Origin: DASPWW01 sp963803425 | Lineage (GTDB): Bacteria; Actinomycetota; Thermoleophilia; Solirubrobacterales; 70-9 | Length of the DNA: 64,000 nucleotides | NCBI GenBank assembly: GCA_963803425.1 | Contig: CAWDMA010000003.1 | Coordinates: 434,001 to 498,000, forward strand | Direction of reading: 5' to 3' | Shown: piece after piece, positions 56,366 through 63,998 of the stretch | Layout: every line of letters begins with the position of its first letter | How positions within the stretch are numbered: position 1 is the stretch's first letter | Made by a program: the position numbers and the translations under genes | The notes under the pieces: generated by a model | Databases searched by the model: none | The model's input: only the letters and a program-made list of their open reading frames with translations | What the model was told of the DNA's origin: nothing

Positions 56366-57437
56366 GCCAGGCGGGCTTCGCGTCGCCGTTCCGGGTGATC
56401 AGCCCTGCCTCGCTGCACCACTCGCAGATGTCGGCTTCGAAGTCCCGCCACGCGAACCACACCACCCTGTCGATTCCCCACCGAAGCCGGTTCTTGGCGA
56501 GCATCTTGAACGCCCCGCCGAGCTTCTTCGCCTGGCCCTGCTCGGAGGTGACGATCGGCCACCCCGGCGGCCCGTCGGTCGACCACCCGATCTCCGAGAC
56601 CAAAATCTTCGCCTTCCGATCGCCGGCGCGATTCATGATCCGCCGCGCCGCCTTCACCTGGTAGCGCATCAGCCTGATCGTGCCGCCGTACGGGTGCACC
56701 GAGACCGCGTCGAACTCGCGCTTCACTCCCTTCACCTGGTACAGCTGCTTCAGGTAGTCGCCCGCGTAGATCGAGGCCTCCCCCTTCGGGTACCCGTACA
56801 TGCCCCCGAGCGCGATCGTCGCCTTCGGGATCACCCGCCGCACCGCCGTCCTGGTGAGGCGGAGCAGCGCCGCGTAGCGCTCCGGCGAGGGCGACTCCCA
56901 GAACGCGGACGCGTTCTGCTCGTTCCACACCTGCAGCACCCGAACCGGCTGCGGCCGCAGCCCCGGATGCCGCCGCCAGAACTCGCCCCGGGGGCCGTAG
57001 CGGCGCGCCACCTCGGTGACGAATGCCTGCCACCCGGACCTCGCCGCCGGCGAGTCGAGCGGGGCCGCCTGCGGGGTGGGTGCGGCGAACCCCGGCGACC
57101 CGTACACGTACGGGAGCAGCCGGAGCCGGTTGCGGGCGGCCGCGGCGATCTCCGCGTCGGGCCCGCTCCAGTCGTACGGCCGACCCTGCTCCGGCTGGAT
57201 CGAGGCCCAGTTCAAGAGCAGCCGGTAGGTCCCGACCCTGCCGCTCGCCATCCGTTGGAAGTCGCTCGGCTCCGGGTCCACCGCGGACACCCCGAAGAAC
57301 TTCCGGGGTGTCTTCGCCCCGGCCGGTCCGGGCGCCGCCGCGACGGCGATCGCGAGCAACGCCACAGCAAGGCCGACCGCGCGCCACCGCGCCGCACCCG
57401 TTACCGGGCGATAGATGCTCGAGCTCCGCGCCGCCAT
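56334..57437 (-). CDS. Secreted clan-A glycoside hydrolase, paralogue 3 of 4
   Basis: 367 residues. A long signal sequence (about 1-41, ending GPAGA) precedes the TIM-barrel-like domain. The acid/base is Glu173 in VWNEQNAS, VSVHPYGG lies in the middle and the nucleophile is Glu282 in VSEIGWSTDG. The shared C-terminal signature is WFAWRDF, then CEWCSEAGL. It resembles paralogue 4 in the WSTxGPPGW segment after the nucleophile. It follows the amino-acid ABC transporter ATPase by 33 bases and precedes GT2 and the GT-C pair, so it belongs to a mixed transport/glycan operon. The substrate is presumably the local polysaccharide. Confidence 0.82.
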   Translation of the reverse strand: MAARSSSIYRPVTGAARWRAVGLAVALLAIAVAAAPGPAGAKTPRKFFGVSAVDPEPSDFQRMASGRVGTYRLLLNWASIQPEQGRPYDWSGPDAEIAAAARNRLRLLPYVYGSPGFAAPTPQAAPLDSPAARSGWQAFVTEVARRYGPRGEFWRRHPGLRPQPVRVLQVWNEQNASAFWESPSPERYAALLRLTRTAVRRVIPKATIALGGMYGYPKGEASIYAGDYLKQLYQVKGVKREFDAVSVHPYGGTIRLMRYQVKAARRIMNRAGDRKAKILVSEIGWSTDGPPGWPIVTSEQGQAKKLGGAFKMLAKNRLRWGIDRVVWFAWRDFEADICEWCSEAGLITRNGDAKPAWREFTRFTRGS

Positions 57438-57470
57438 GCCCCGCGGCCCAGAGGCTACCGGCCGCGCCCC

Positions 57471-58223
57471 TCAGTGCTCGAGGACGAGGCCGAGGAAGCG
57501 GCGAGTGCGCTCGTTGGTGGGCGAGTCGATCACCCGTGCCGGGGCGCCCTCCTCGACGATCGCGCCCTCGTCCATGAACACGATCCGGTCGCCGACGTCG
57601 CGCGCGAAGCCCATCTCGTGCGTGACCACGACCATCGTCATCCCCTCGGTCGCGAGCCCCTTCATCACGTCAAGCACCTCCTTGACCAGCTCAGGGTCGA
57701 GCGCGCTCGTCACCTCGTCGAACAGCATCACGTGCGGGTCCATCGCCAGCGCCCGCGCGATCGCGACCCGCTGCTGCTGCCCCCCCGAGAGCCGCTCCGG
57801 GTACTCGTCCACCTTGTCGGAGAGGCCGACCCGGTCCATCAGGCCCCGCGTCTTGTCGCGGGCCTCCTTGGAGGAGCGTCCGAGCACCTTCTCCTGGGCG
57901 AGGCTGACGTTCTCGATCGCGCTCTTGTGCGGGAACAGGTTGAACTGCTGGAAAACCATCCCGACCCGCTGGCGCACGAAGTTGACGCCGTCGCGCGATC
58001 CCGCGCCCGTGATCTCCTTGCCCTCGAGCAGGATGGTGCCCTCATCGGGCGGCTCGAGCAGGTTGATGCACCGCAGCAGCGTGCTCTTTCCCGATCCGCT
58101 CGGGCCGATCACGCACACGACCGAGCCGCGGGGGACGTCGAGGTCGATCCCGCGCAGGACGTGCAGCTCGCCGAAGCTCTTGTGAACGCCCTGCAGTGCC
58201 AGCATCGAGCCGTTCGAGGCCAT
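57471..58223 (-). CDS. Polar amino-acid ABC transporter ATP-binding protein (GlnQ/HisP-like)
   Basis: 250 residues. Walker A GPSGSGKST at 40-48, Q-loop FQQFNLFPH, signature LSGGQ at 145-149, Walker B VMLFDE with Glu170, and THEMGFARDVGDRIVFMDEG as the H-loop region typical of polar amino-acid importers. It energises uptake through a permease dimer. Its likely partners, the permease (60447-61193) and binding protein (61294-62112), are on the same strand upstream but are separated from it by a GH gene and an opposite-strand aminotransferase. An internal Met7 is a possible start. Confidence 0.93.
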   Translation of the reverse strand: MASNGSMLALQGVHKSFGELHVLRGIDLDVPRGSVVCVIGPSGSGKSTLLRCINLLEPPDEGTILLEGKEITGAGSRDGVNFVRQRVGMVFQQFNLFPHKSAIENVSLAQEKVLGRSSKEARDKTRGLMDRVGLSDKVDEYPERLSGGQQQRVAIARALAMDPHVMLFDEVTSALDPELVKEVLDVMKGLATEGMTMVVVTHEMGFARDVGDRIVFMDEGAIVEEGAPARVIDSPTNERTRRFLGLVLEH

Positions 58224-58284
58224 TCGTTGCCGCAGGCTACCGTTCGGCGTTCATGGCCGCGATCTCCATTGCCGAGAGCTCCCG

Positions 58285-59388
58285 GTGAGCGCTGTCTCGT
58301 TCGTCGACCTGCGCGCGGCGCATGCCGAGATCGGGAACCGGATCGAGGCGGCGACCCTACGGGTTGCGCGCTCCGGCCGTTACCTCGCGGGTCCCGAGCT
58401 GGACGCGTTCGAGACCGAGTTCGCTCGGTACTGCGGGACCCGACACTGCGTCGGCGTCGCCAGCGGGATGTCGGCGCTGGAGCTGACGATGCGCGCCGCG
58501 GGGATCGGCACCGGCGACGAGGTTGTGGTACCCGCATACACGTTTGCGGCGACCTGGTTCGCGGTCACCACTGCGGGCGCCCGGCCGGTTGGCGTCGATG
58601 TCCGCGAGACGACCTACAACATGGACCCGAACCTGGTCGAGGCGGCGATCACTCCTCGCACCGCCGCGATCGTGCCGGTCCACCTCCGCGGCGAACCCGC
58701 TGAGATGGACCGCATACGCGAGATCGCACGCGCCAACGGCCTGTTCGTGCTCGAGGACGCCGCCCAGGCTCACGGCGCGCGACTCGGCGGGACGAGGGCC
58801 GGCGCCCTCGGCGACGCGGCGGCGTTCTCGTTCTATCCCACCAAGAACCTCGGCGCGCTCGCAGACGGCGGCGGCGTCACCACGGATGATCCGCAGCTCG
58901 CAGAGCGGGTGCGGATGTGGGGAAGCGTGGGCGCGAGGCGAAAGCACGATCACGAGGTGGTTGGGTTCAACTCGCGGCTCCCGGAGATCCAAGCCGCGGT
59001 CCTGCGCGAGAAGCTCGGCGTCCTCGACGAGTGGAACCGCCGCCGGGCCGCCCTCGCCGCCGCCTACGAGGACGCGCTCGACGACGACCCGGGGTCGATC
59101 GAGCTCCCTCATCCCGCGCCGGAAACGGACCCCGTGTGGCACCTGATGCTCGCCCGCCATCCCCGCCGTGACATCGTTCGCGAGGCGCTCTCGAAGGAGC
59201 GAATCCAGACCGGGCTGCACTACCCGGTTCCGCCGCACCTGACTCCGGCGTACGGCGGGGAGAGCCGGCGAGGCGAGTTCCCGGTCACGGAACGGCTCGC
59301 GGATACCTCGCTCAGCCTCCCGATGTACCCGCAACTCGAGCCGCAGGCGTGCACGCGGGTCGCCTCCGTCCTTCGCCGCGTTCGATGA
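58285..59388 (+). CDS. DegT/DnrJ/EryC1/StrS-family PLP sugar aminotransferase
   Basis: 367 residues. FVDLRAAHAEIGNRIEAA at the start, VASGMSALELTMRAAGIGTGDEVVVPAYTF, VLEDAAQAHGARLGG, and FSFYPTKNLGALADGG with the PLP-binding lysine. The end has the usual GLHYPVPPHLTPAYG. Such enzymes transaminate 3- or 4-keto nucleotide sugars to amino sugars for surface glycans. GTG at 58285 is the start. It is the only plus-strand gene among the minus-strand transporter/GH genes and interrupts that run. No matching ketosugar-forming dehydratase other than the SDR protein at 18566 was seen. Confidence 0.9.
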   Translation: MSAVSFVDLRAAHAEIGNRIEAATLRVARSGRYLAGPELDAFETEFARYCGTRHCVGVASGMSALELTMRAAGIGTGDEVVVPAYTFAATWFAVTTAGARPVGVDVRETTYNMDPNLVEAAITPRTAAIVPVHLRGEPAEMDRIREIARANGLFVLEDAAQAHGARLGGTRAGALGDAAAFSFYPTKNLGALADGGGVTTDDPQLAERVRMWGSVGARRKHDHEVVGFNSRLPEIQAAVLREKLGVLDEWNRRRAALAAAYEDALDDDPGSIELPHPAPETDPVWHLMLARHPRRDIVREALSKERIQTGLHYPVPPHLTPAYGGESRRGEFPVTERLADTSLSLPMYPQLEPQACTRVASVLRRVR

Positions 59389-59394
59389 GCCTCG

Positions 59395-60450
59395 CTAGTT
59401 GGCGGCGAGGCGCGCGAACCGCGACCACGCCGGCTTCGGCTTTCCCGATCGGGTCAGCAGTCCGGAGCCGCCGCACCACCGGCACTGGCGGTCACGATGG
59501 TCCCGCCACGAGAACCACACGACGGCGCGGAGGCGGTAGCGGTGGCGGCGCGCGATCAGCTTCCGCAGTGAGCTGTCCAGCTTCCGGGCCTGGCCGCCCT
59601 TCGAGGTGACCAGCGCCCATCCGGGCGGCCCCTTGGTCGACCACCCCAGCTCCGTCACCCAGATCGGCTTGGCGCGATCGCCGGCGCCGTCCATCACCGT
59701 CCGGATCCCGCGCACCTGGCGGATCACGCCGCTCACCCTCCCGTCGTAGGGGTGCGCTGCGACCCCGTCGAACCGCGATGCCACCCCGGTCCGGTACAGG
59801 CGGCTCAGGAAGGTCTTGCCTCGGATCGACCCGCGCGCAAGCGGCTTCCGGTGCATCCCCCCGACCAGCACCTCGGCGCCCGGGTCTGCCTCGGAGACAG
59901 CGGCGTCGGTGAGCCGGAGCAGCTTCGCGTACCGCTTCGGCGAGGGATCGCGGCCGCGCCAGAAGAACGAGTTGTTCTGCTCCTGCCACGTCTCCCAGGC
60001 GCGCACCGGCGTGTACGGGAGCTCCGGATGCGCGCTCCACAGCTCGCCGCCGGGCCCGTACCGGGCCACCGCCGCCGCGACGAAGCTCTTCCAGCCGCGC
60101 TGCGCGGCCGAGGTCCCGATCGGGGCGACGCGCGGGTCGCGAGACACGAACCGCGCCGACCCGTACAGGGTGACGAGCGGCTGGATCCCGTTCGCGGCGG
60201 CGGCGCTCACGTCGCGGTCGACGTCGCGCCAGTCGTAGGCGCCGCCCGGGGTCCCCTGCACCGCCCCCCAGCTTGCGAGCAGGCGGTACGTGCCGACTCC
60301 ACCCGCCGCCATCGCGGTGAAATCGGCCGGCGTCGCGCGCGGCGCCGACATTCCCAGGAAGCCGGCCGGGGTTGCCGCGGCGGCCGGTGCGGCGCACGCC
60401 AGCGCGGCCACCGCGACGAGCGTCGCGACGATTTCGCGGCGCGGGATCAC
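59395..60450 (-). CDS. Secreted clan-A glycoside hydrolase, paralogue 4 of 4
   Basis: 351 residues. A signal peptide (about 1-26, PAAAA) precedes the TIM-barrel-like domain. The acid/base region reads WQEQNN with Glu157, so the residue before the acid/base is Gln156, where paralogues 1-3 have Asn. The nucleophile is Glu267 in VTELGWSTKG, and AAHPYDGR lies between. The C-terminal signature is WFSWRDH, then CRWCGGSGL. GTG start overlaps the stop of the ABC permease (GTGA), an unusual coupling. Because clan GH-A normally has Asn at the changed position, activity may be altered. Substrate unknown. Confidence 0.8.
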   Translation of the reverse strand: MIPRREIVATLVAVAALACAAPAAAATPAGFLGMSAPRATPADFTAMAAGGVGTYRLLASWGAVQGTPGGAYDWRDVDRDVSAAAANGIQPLVTLYGSARFVSRDPRVAPIGTSAAQRGWKSFVAAAVARYGPGGELWSAHPELPYTPVRAWETWQEQNNSFFWRGRDPSPKRYAKLLRLTDAAVSEADPGAEVLVGGMHRKPLARGSIRGKTFLSRLYRTGVASRFDGVAAHPYDGRVSGVIRQVRGIRTVMDGAGDRAKPIWVTELGWSTKGPPGWALVTSKGGQARKLDSSLRKLIARRHRYRLRAVVWFSWRDHRDRQCRWCGGSGLLTRSGKPKPAWSRFARLAAN

Positions 60451-61193
60451 GCCAGCCCGGTCTGCCTCTCGTAGCGCGCCTGCTGGCGCGCGATCTGGCG
60501 GTCCACAACGCGGGCCAGCGGCAGCGTGAAGACAAGGAACAGGATCGCGCCCAGCGTCAGCGCCGAGCTGTTGTATGTGTTCGTGTACCAGTCCTCCCCT
60601 GCCTGCACGACCTCTACCAGGCCGAGGAAGCTGACCAGCGAGGTGTCCTTCATCAGCGCGACGAAGTCGTTCAGCAGCGGCGGGATCACGGTCCGGACGG
60701 CCTGCGGGACGATCACGTACCGCATCGCCTGCCCGTGCGACATCCCCAGCGAGCGCGCCGCCTCGAGCTGGCCGCCTGAAACCGACTCGATCCCGGCGCG
60801 GTACACCTCGGCCATGTACGCGCCGTACGTGATCGTCAGCGCGATCACGCCGTACCAGAACGGGTCCGGGAGCCCGAACCACCGCGGGATCGCGATCGCG
60901 TCCGGCAGGGTGCCGTCCTGGGCCGCTGCGCCGAGACCTCCGTTGACGAGGAGCAGGATCAGCAACAGCGGGATCCCCCGGAAGACGTCGATGTAGGCGA
61001 TCGTCACGAACCGCACCGGGGCGAACGCCCTCCCGGGCAGCTGCCGCAGCACCGCCAGCAGCAGCGCCCACGTCAGCGAGCAGGCACCGCCGAGCGCCGA
61101 CAGGAGCAGCGTGTACTTGAAGCCGGCGATGACGCTGGGGAAGGCGTCGGCCATCTGGCTGAAGTCGAAGTACTGCTGGAAGAAGAACTGCAT
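60447..61193 (-). CDS. Polar amino-acid ABC transporter permease
   Basis: 248 residues with about five hydrophobic segments. The His/Glu/Gln/Arg/opine permease pattern is plain: GFKYTLLLSALGG, YIDVFRGIPLLLILLLVNG, TITYGAYMAEVYRAGIESV, and the EAA loop EAARSLGMSHGQAMRYVIVPQA, followed by ALMKDTSLVSFLGL. It pairs with the binding protein encoded just upstream, across a stem-loop. It is translationally coupled to GH paralogue 4 at its 3' end. Transported amino acid unknown. Confidence 0.92.
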   Translation of the reverse strand: MQFFFQQYFDFSQMADAFPSVIAGFKYTLLLSALGGACSLTWALLLAVLRQLPGRAFAPVRFVTIAYIDVFRGIPLLLILLLVNGGLGAAAQDGTLPDAIAIPRWFGLPDPFWYGVIALTITYGAYMAEVYRAGIESVSGGQLEAARSLGMSHGQAMRYVIVPQAVRTVIPPLLNDFVALMKDTSLVSFLGLVEVVQAGEDWYTNTYNSSALTLGAILFLVFTLPLARVVDRQIARQQARYERQTGLA

Positions 61194-61226
61194 CGGCCCT
61201 CCTCGTTGGGTGGTCCCTTTATACGG

Positions 61227-61254
61227 CGAAGGGGCGCCGGATGGCGCCCCTTCG
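61227..61254 (-). terminator. Perfect stem-loop between binding-protein and permease genes
   Basis: A 12-bp perfect stem (61227-61238 with 61243-61254) closes a four-base loop in the 100-base gap between the substrate-binding protein and the permease, transcribed leftward. No T-run follows. Such hairpins commonly act as partial terminators or 3'-end protectors that make the binding-protein message more abundant than the permease message. Confidence 0.7.
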
Positions 61255-61293
61255 CGGTCTCTCTCTCCCCGAGCGTTGCCGGGGCCCCGTCGT

Positions 61294-62112
61294 CTAGTCC
61301 GTCGGCTTCTGGGTGCCGTTCAGGACGGACTTCGGCGCGTCGGTGTTGAAGTACTTCTGGTAGATGTCGTTCAGGGTCCCGTCGCTCTTCATGTCGCTGA
61401 GCTGCTTGTTGACGTCCTCGCGGAGCTTGTCGTTGTCGGGCGCGAACGCGAACCCGTACAGCTCCCCGGTCGGGATGTTCTGGGCGATCTTGATTCCGCC
61501 CTCCTTCTTCTCGGCGTCGACAGCGACCGGGTAGTCGATGATCGTCGCGTCGACCTGGCCGTTGCGGACCGCGGCGATCGAGTCCGGACCCTGCGGGTAT
61601 CCGCGCACCTCCGAGGCGTCCGTCTGGTTGTTGCCGTAGTCCTCGCCCGTGGTCCCGTCCTGCGCCCCGACCACCTTCCCGGCGAGGTCGTCGGTCGACT
61701 TGATGTCGGAGTCTGGCGTGACGACGAGTGCCTGCGAGGCTTCGTAGTACGGATCCGAGAAGTCGACGGTCTTCTCGCGGCCCGCGGTGATCGTCGACGC
61801 GGCCACGACCACGTCGAACTTGCCCGCGGCGACGTCGCCGAAGATCTTGTTGAACGAGGTGTCCTGGTACTTCACGTCGAGGCCGAGCCGCTTCCCGACC
61901 TCGTTGAACACGTCGATGTCGTAGCCCTTGATGTCGGGCGGCGTCCCGATCTCGAACGGCGGGTACGGGGCGTCGGTCCCGGCGAGGATCTCGCCCTGCG
62001 TGATCGTGTCGCCGCTCGTCCCGTTGTCGCTGCCGCCGCAGCCGGCGGCGAAGATCGCGCCCGCGACCAGCGCGGCCACCGCGAGGACGATCCAAGTCTT
62101 GCTCTTGCTCAT
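61294..62112 (-). CDS. Amino-acid ABC transporter substrate-binding lipoprotein
   Basis: 272 residues. A lipoprotein signal with Cys25 (FAAGCGGSDN) is followed by the type-3 solute-binding fold: LAGTDAPYPPFEIGTPPDIKG, YDIDVFNEVGKRLGL, VVVAASTITAGREKTVDFSDPYYEASQALV and the C-terminal GTLNDIYQKYF. It would capture a polar amino acid outside the membrane and deliver it to the permease. AAAGGGAG precedes the ATG at a good distance. It heads the leftward transporter unit, divergent from cysM, so cysteine or sulfur-related uptake is a possible but unproven link. Confidence 0.93.
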   Translation of the reverse strand: MSKSKTWIVLAVAALVAGAIFAAGCGGSDNGTSGDTITQGEILAGTDAPYPPFEIGTPPDIKGYDIDVFNEVGKRLGLDVKYQDTSFNKIFGDVAAGKFDVVVAASTITAGREKTVDFSDPYYEASQALVVTPDSDIKSTDDLAGKVVGAQDGTTGEDYGNNQTDASEVRGYPQGPDSIAAVRNGQVDATIIDYPVAVDAEKKEGGIKIAQNIPTGELYGFAFAPDNDKLREDVNKQLSDMKSDGTLNDIYQKYFNTDAPKSVLNGTQKPTD

Positions 62113-62174
62113 CGTGCTCCCTTTCCTCTCGTCAGCCGTGCAGGCCTCCCAAGTAAACGCAGGGGCGCACGATA

Positions 62175-62198
62175 CCCGCCCGCGCTCCACCGGGCGGG
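62175..62198. promoter_or_regulatory. Inverted repeat in the divergent cysM / binding-protein region
   Basis: CCCGCCCG (62175-62182) and CGGGCGGG (62191-62198) are perfect reverse complements eight bases apart, in the 111-base divergent region between the binding-protein gene and the CysM-like gene. It could be an operator affecting both genes or a 5' leader hairpin. TACACT at 62208-62213 is a possible -10 for cysM but would leave a leader of only a few bases. Confidence 0.4.
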
Positions 62199-62223
62199 CC
62201 TCATTACTACACTTTGGATAGCG

Positions 62224-63192
62224 ATGACTGAGGAGACGCTCCTCAACCGTCCGTGCGGCGGCCGCTTCTCGAACCTGCTCGAGGCGATCGGCAACACGCC
62301 CCTGGTGGAGCTGCCGCGGCTCGCGCCGAAGCCGGAGGTGCGGATCTTCGCGAAGCTCGAGGGCCGCAACCCGACGGGCTCGGTGAAGGACCGGATCGCC
62401 CGCGCGATGATCGAGGACGCCGAGGAGCGCGGCCTGATCGCGCCGGGGCAGTCGATCCTGGAGCCGACCTCGGGCAACACCGGGATCGCGCTGGCGATGG
62501 TGTGCCGCCGCAAGGGCTACCCGCTGAAGGTCGTGCTTCCCGACAACGTCACCGAGGAGCGCATCCAGCTGCTCCGTATGTACGGGGCCGAGATCGTGTA
62601 CTCCGAGGGTGCCAAGGGCTCCAACGGGGCGGTCGAGATGGCGCTCGACATGGCGCAGAAGGACGCCTCCTACTACATGCCCTATCAGTACGGGAACGAG
62701 GCCAACCCGCGCGCCCATTACGAGGGCACTGCACCCGAGATCCTCGACGAGCTCGACGGGGTCGCCGCCTTCGCGGCCGGGCTGGGCACCGGCGGCACCC
62801 TGATGGGGAACGGCAGGCGGCTGAAGGAGGAGAACCCCGAGACGCTGATCGTCGCCGCGGAGCCGATGCAGGGGGAGCTGGTCCAGGGACTGCGCTCTCT
62901 GGACGACGGGTTCATCCCGCCGATCCTCGACCTGGCGCTGCTCGACCGCAAGATCATGGTCGAGAACCGCGAGGCGATCGCGTGGACACAGCGCCTCCTG
63001 CACGAGGAGGGGGTGTTCGCCGGCGTCTCGTCGGGCGCGATCGCGTCGGTGGCGGTCCGGATCGGCTCCGAGCTCGACGGCGGCAACGTCGTCTTCCTGA
63101 TCCCCGACGACGGGTGGAAGTACCTCTCCTCGGGCGTGTACACGCAGCCGCTGGAGCAGATCGAGGGGGTCGAGACGACCTTCTGGTGGTAG
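62224..63192 (+). CDS. cysM: Cysteine synthase, CysM-type (O-phosphoserine sulfhydrylase-like)
   Basis: 322 residues, a fold-type II PLP enzyme. PLP lysine is Lys55 in NPTGSVKDRIA, SGNTGIALAM is the phosphate/substrate loop and GLGTGGTLMG the cofactor-phosphate loop. Length, the YQYGNEANPRAHYEGT segment, DDGWKYLS and the aromatic C-terminus (FWW) match mycobacterial CysM, which uses O-phosphoserine and thiocarboxylated CysO rather than O-acetylserine and sulfide. A CysO-like carrier is present at 85-366. The ATG at 62224 is the only sensible start. It overlaps the next gene by seven bases. A generic CysK/CBS reading is the alternative. Confidence 0.88.
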   Translation: MTEETLLNRPCGGRFSNLLEAIGNTPLVELPRLAPKPEVRIFAKLEGRNPTGSVKDRIARAMIEDAEERGLIAPGQSILEPTSGNTGIALAMVCRRKGYPLKVVLPDNVTEERIQLLRMYGAEIVYSEGAKGSNGAVEMALDMAQKDASYYMPYQYGNEANPRAHYEGTAPEILDELDGVAAFAAGLGTGGTLMGNGRRLKEENPETLIVAAEPMQGELVQGLRSLDDGFIPPILDLALLDRKIMVENREAIAWTQRLLHEEGVFAGVSSGAIASVAVRIGSELDGGNVVFLIPDDGWKYLSSGVYTQPLEQIEGVETTFWW

Positions 63193-63998
63193 GCGGAGCG
63201 CCGCCTGCCGCGCTGTCGGACGCGGCCCCACGAGTCCGGCAGCTCGCTCGGACCTACTCGCCGCCGGACTACGCCGAGGTTCCGCACTCCGACGCGGCGC
63301 TGTTCCTGTGCGCGATCGACCACCGCACCGGGTATCGGGGCGCCTACCGGGTCGACGGCGAGGGCCCGTTCCACGGCAGCGCGCTGATGTGGGCGCTGGG
63401 GCTGGCGGCCGAGCGCGCCGCTCCCGGGACGCTGGGCGCCGCCGGCCTCGCCCGGATCGATGCGGACGGCGTCGCGGAGCTGTTCAGGATCGAGGGCGAG
63501 ACGGTGTCCGGACCGAGGGCGAGGGCGGAGCTGTGGCGGGAGCTGGCCGCGGGTCTGACCGGGGGATACGGCGGCGAGGCGACGGCGCTGCTCGGCGCCG
63601 CCGGGAGCAGGCTCGGGGGCCGGGACGGGCTGCTCGACCGGCTCGCCCGGTTCGAGGCGTACGCGGACCCGCTCCGGAAGAAGAGCTTCCTTTTCGCGAA
63701 GATTGCGGAGCGGCGCGGATGGCTCCAGGTGACCGATCCCGAGGCGTGGGAGGTGTGTGCCGACAGCGTCCTGATGCGGGTAGCGCTGCGGGCCGGGCTG
63801 GTCCGAAGCGCGCCGGTGGAGCAGCTCCGCCACACGACCAGGACGGCGATGAAGGCGCTTGCGCTCGAGGCCGGGGTCGCCCCGCCGCTGCTCGACGACC
63901 TGCTGTGGGAGCTGGGGCGCGAGGACGCGGACCTGCTCGGGACCGCCGGGGGACGGATCGCGGAGCCGCCCCGCCCGCCCGGGAGCACCTGGTATTGA
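63186..63998 (+). CDS. Uncharacterised protein; possible HhH-glycosylase-like / queuosine-salvage-like fold
   Basis: 270 residues from GTG at 63186, inside the last codons of cysM, so the two are probably co-translated. Recognisable parts are LARTYSPPDYAEVPHSDAAL, a run that may be a first helical layer, then RFEAYADPLRKKSFLFAKI, DPEAWEVCADSVLMRVALRA and a C-terminal LLDDLLWELGRED. The DPLRKKSFL and VLMRVAL stretches faintly resemble archaeal AGOG-type glycosylases and queuosine-salvage proteins, which share an HhH-like helical fold. This is pattern memory only; no catalytic residue can be assigned. A role with CysM is not implied beyond coupling. Confidence 0.55.
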   Translation: MVGGAPPAALSDAAPRVRQLARTYSPPDYAEVPHSDAALFLCAIDHRTGYRGAYRVDGEGPFHGSALMWALGLAAERAAPGTLGAAGLARIDADGVAELFRIEGETVSGPRARAELWRELAAGLTGGYGGEATALLGAAGSRLGGRDGLLDRLARFEAYADPLRKKSFLFAKIAERRGWLQVTDPEAWEVCADSVLMRVALRAGLVRSAPVEQLRHTTRTAMKALALEAGVAPPLLDDLLWELGREDADLLGTAGGRIAEPPRPPGSTWY

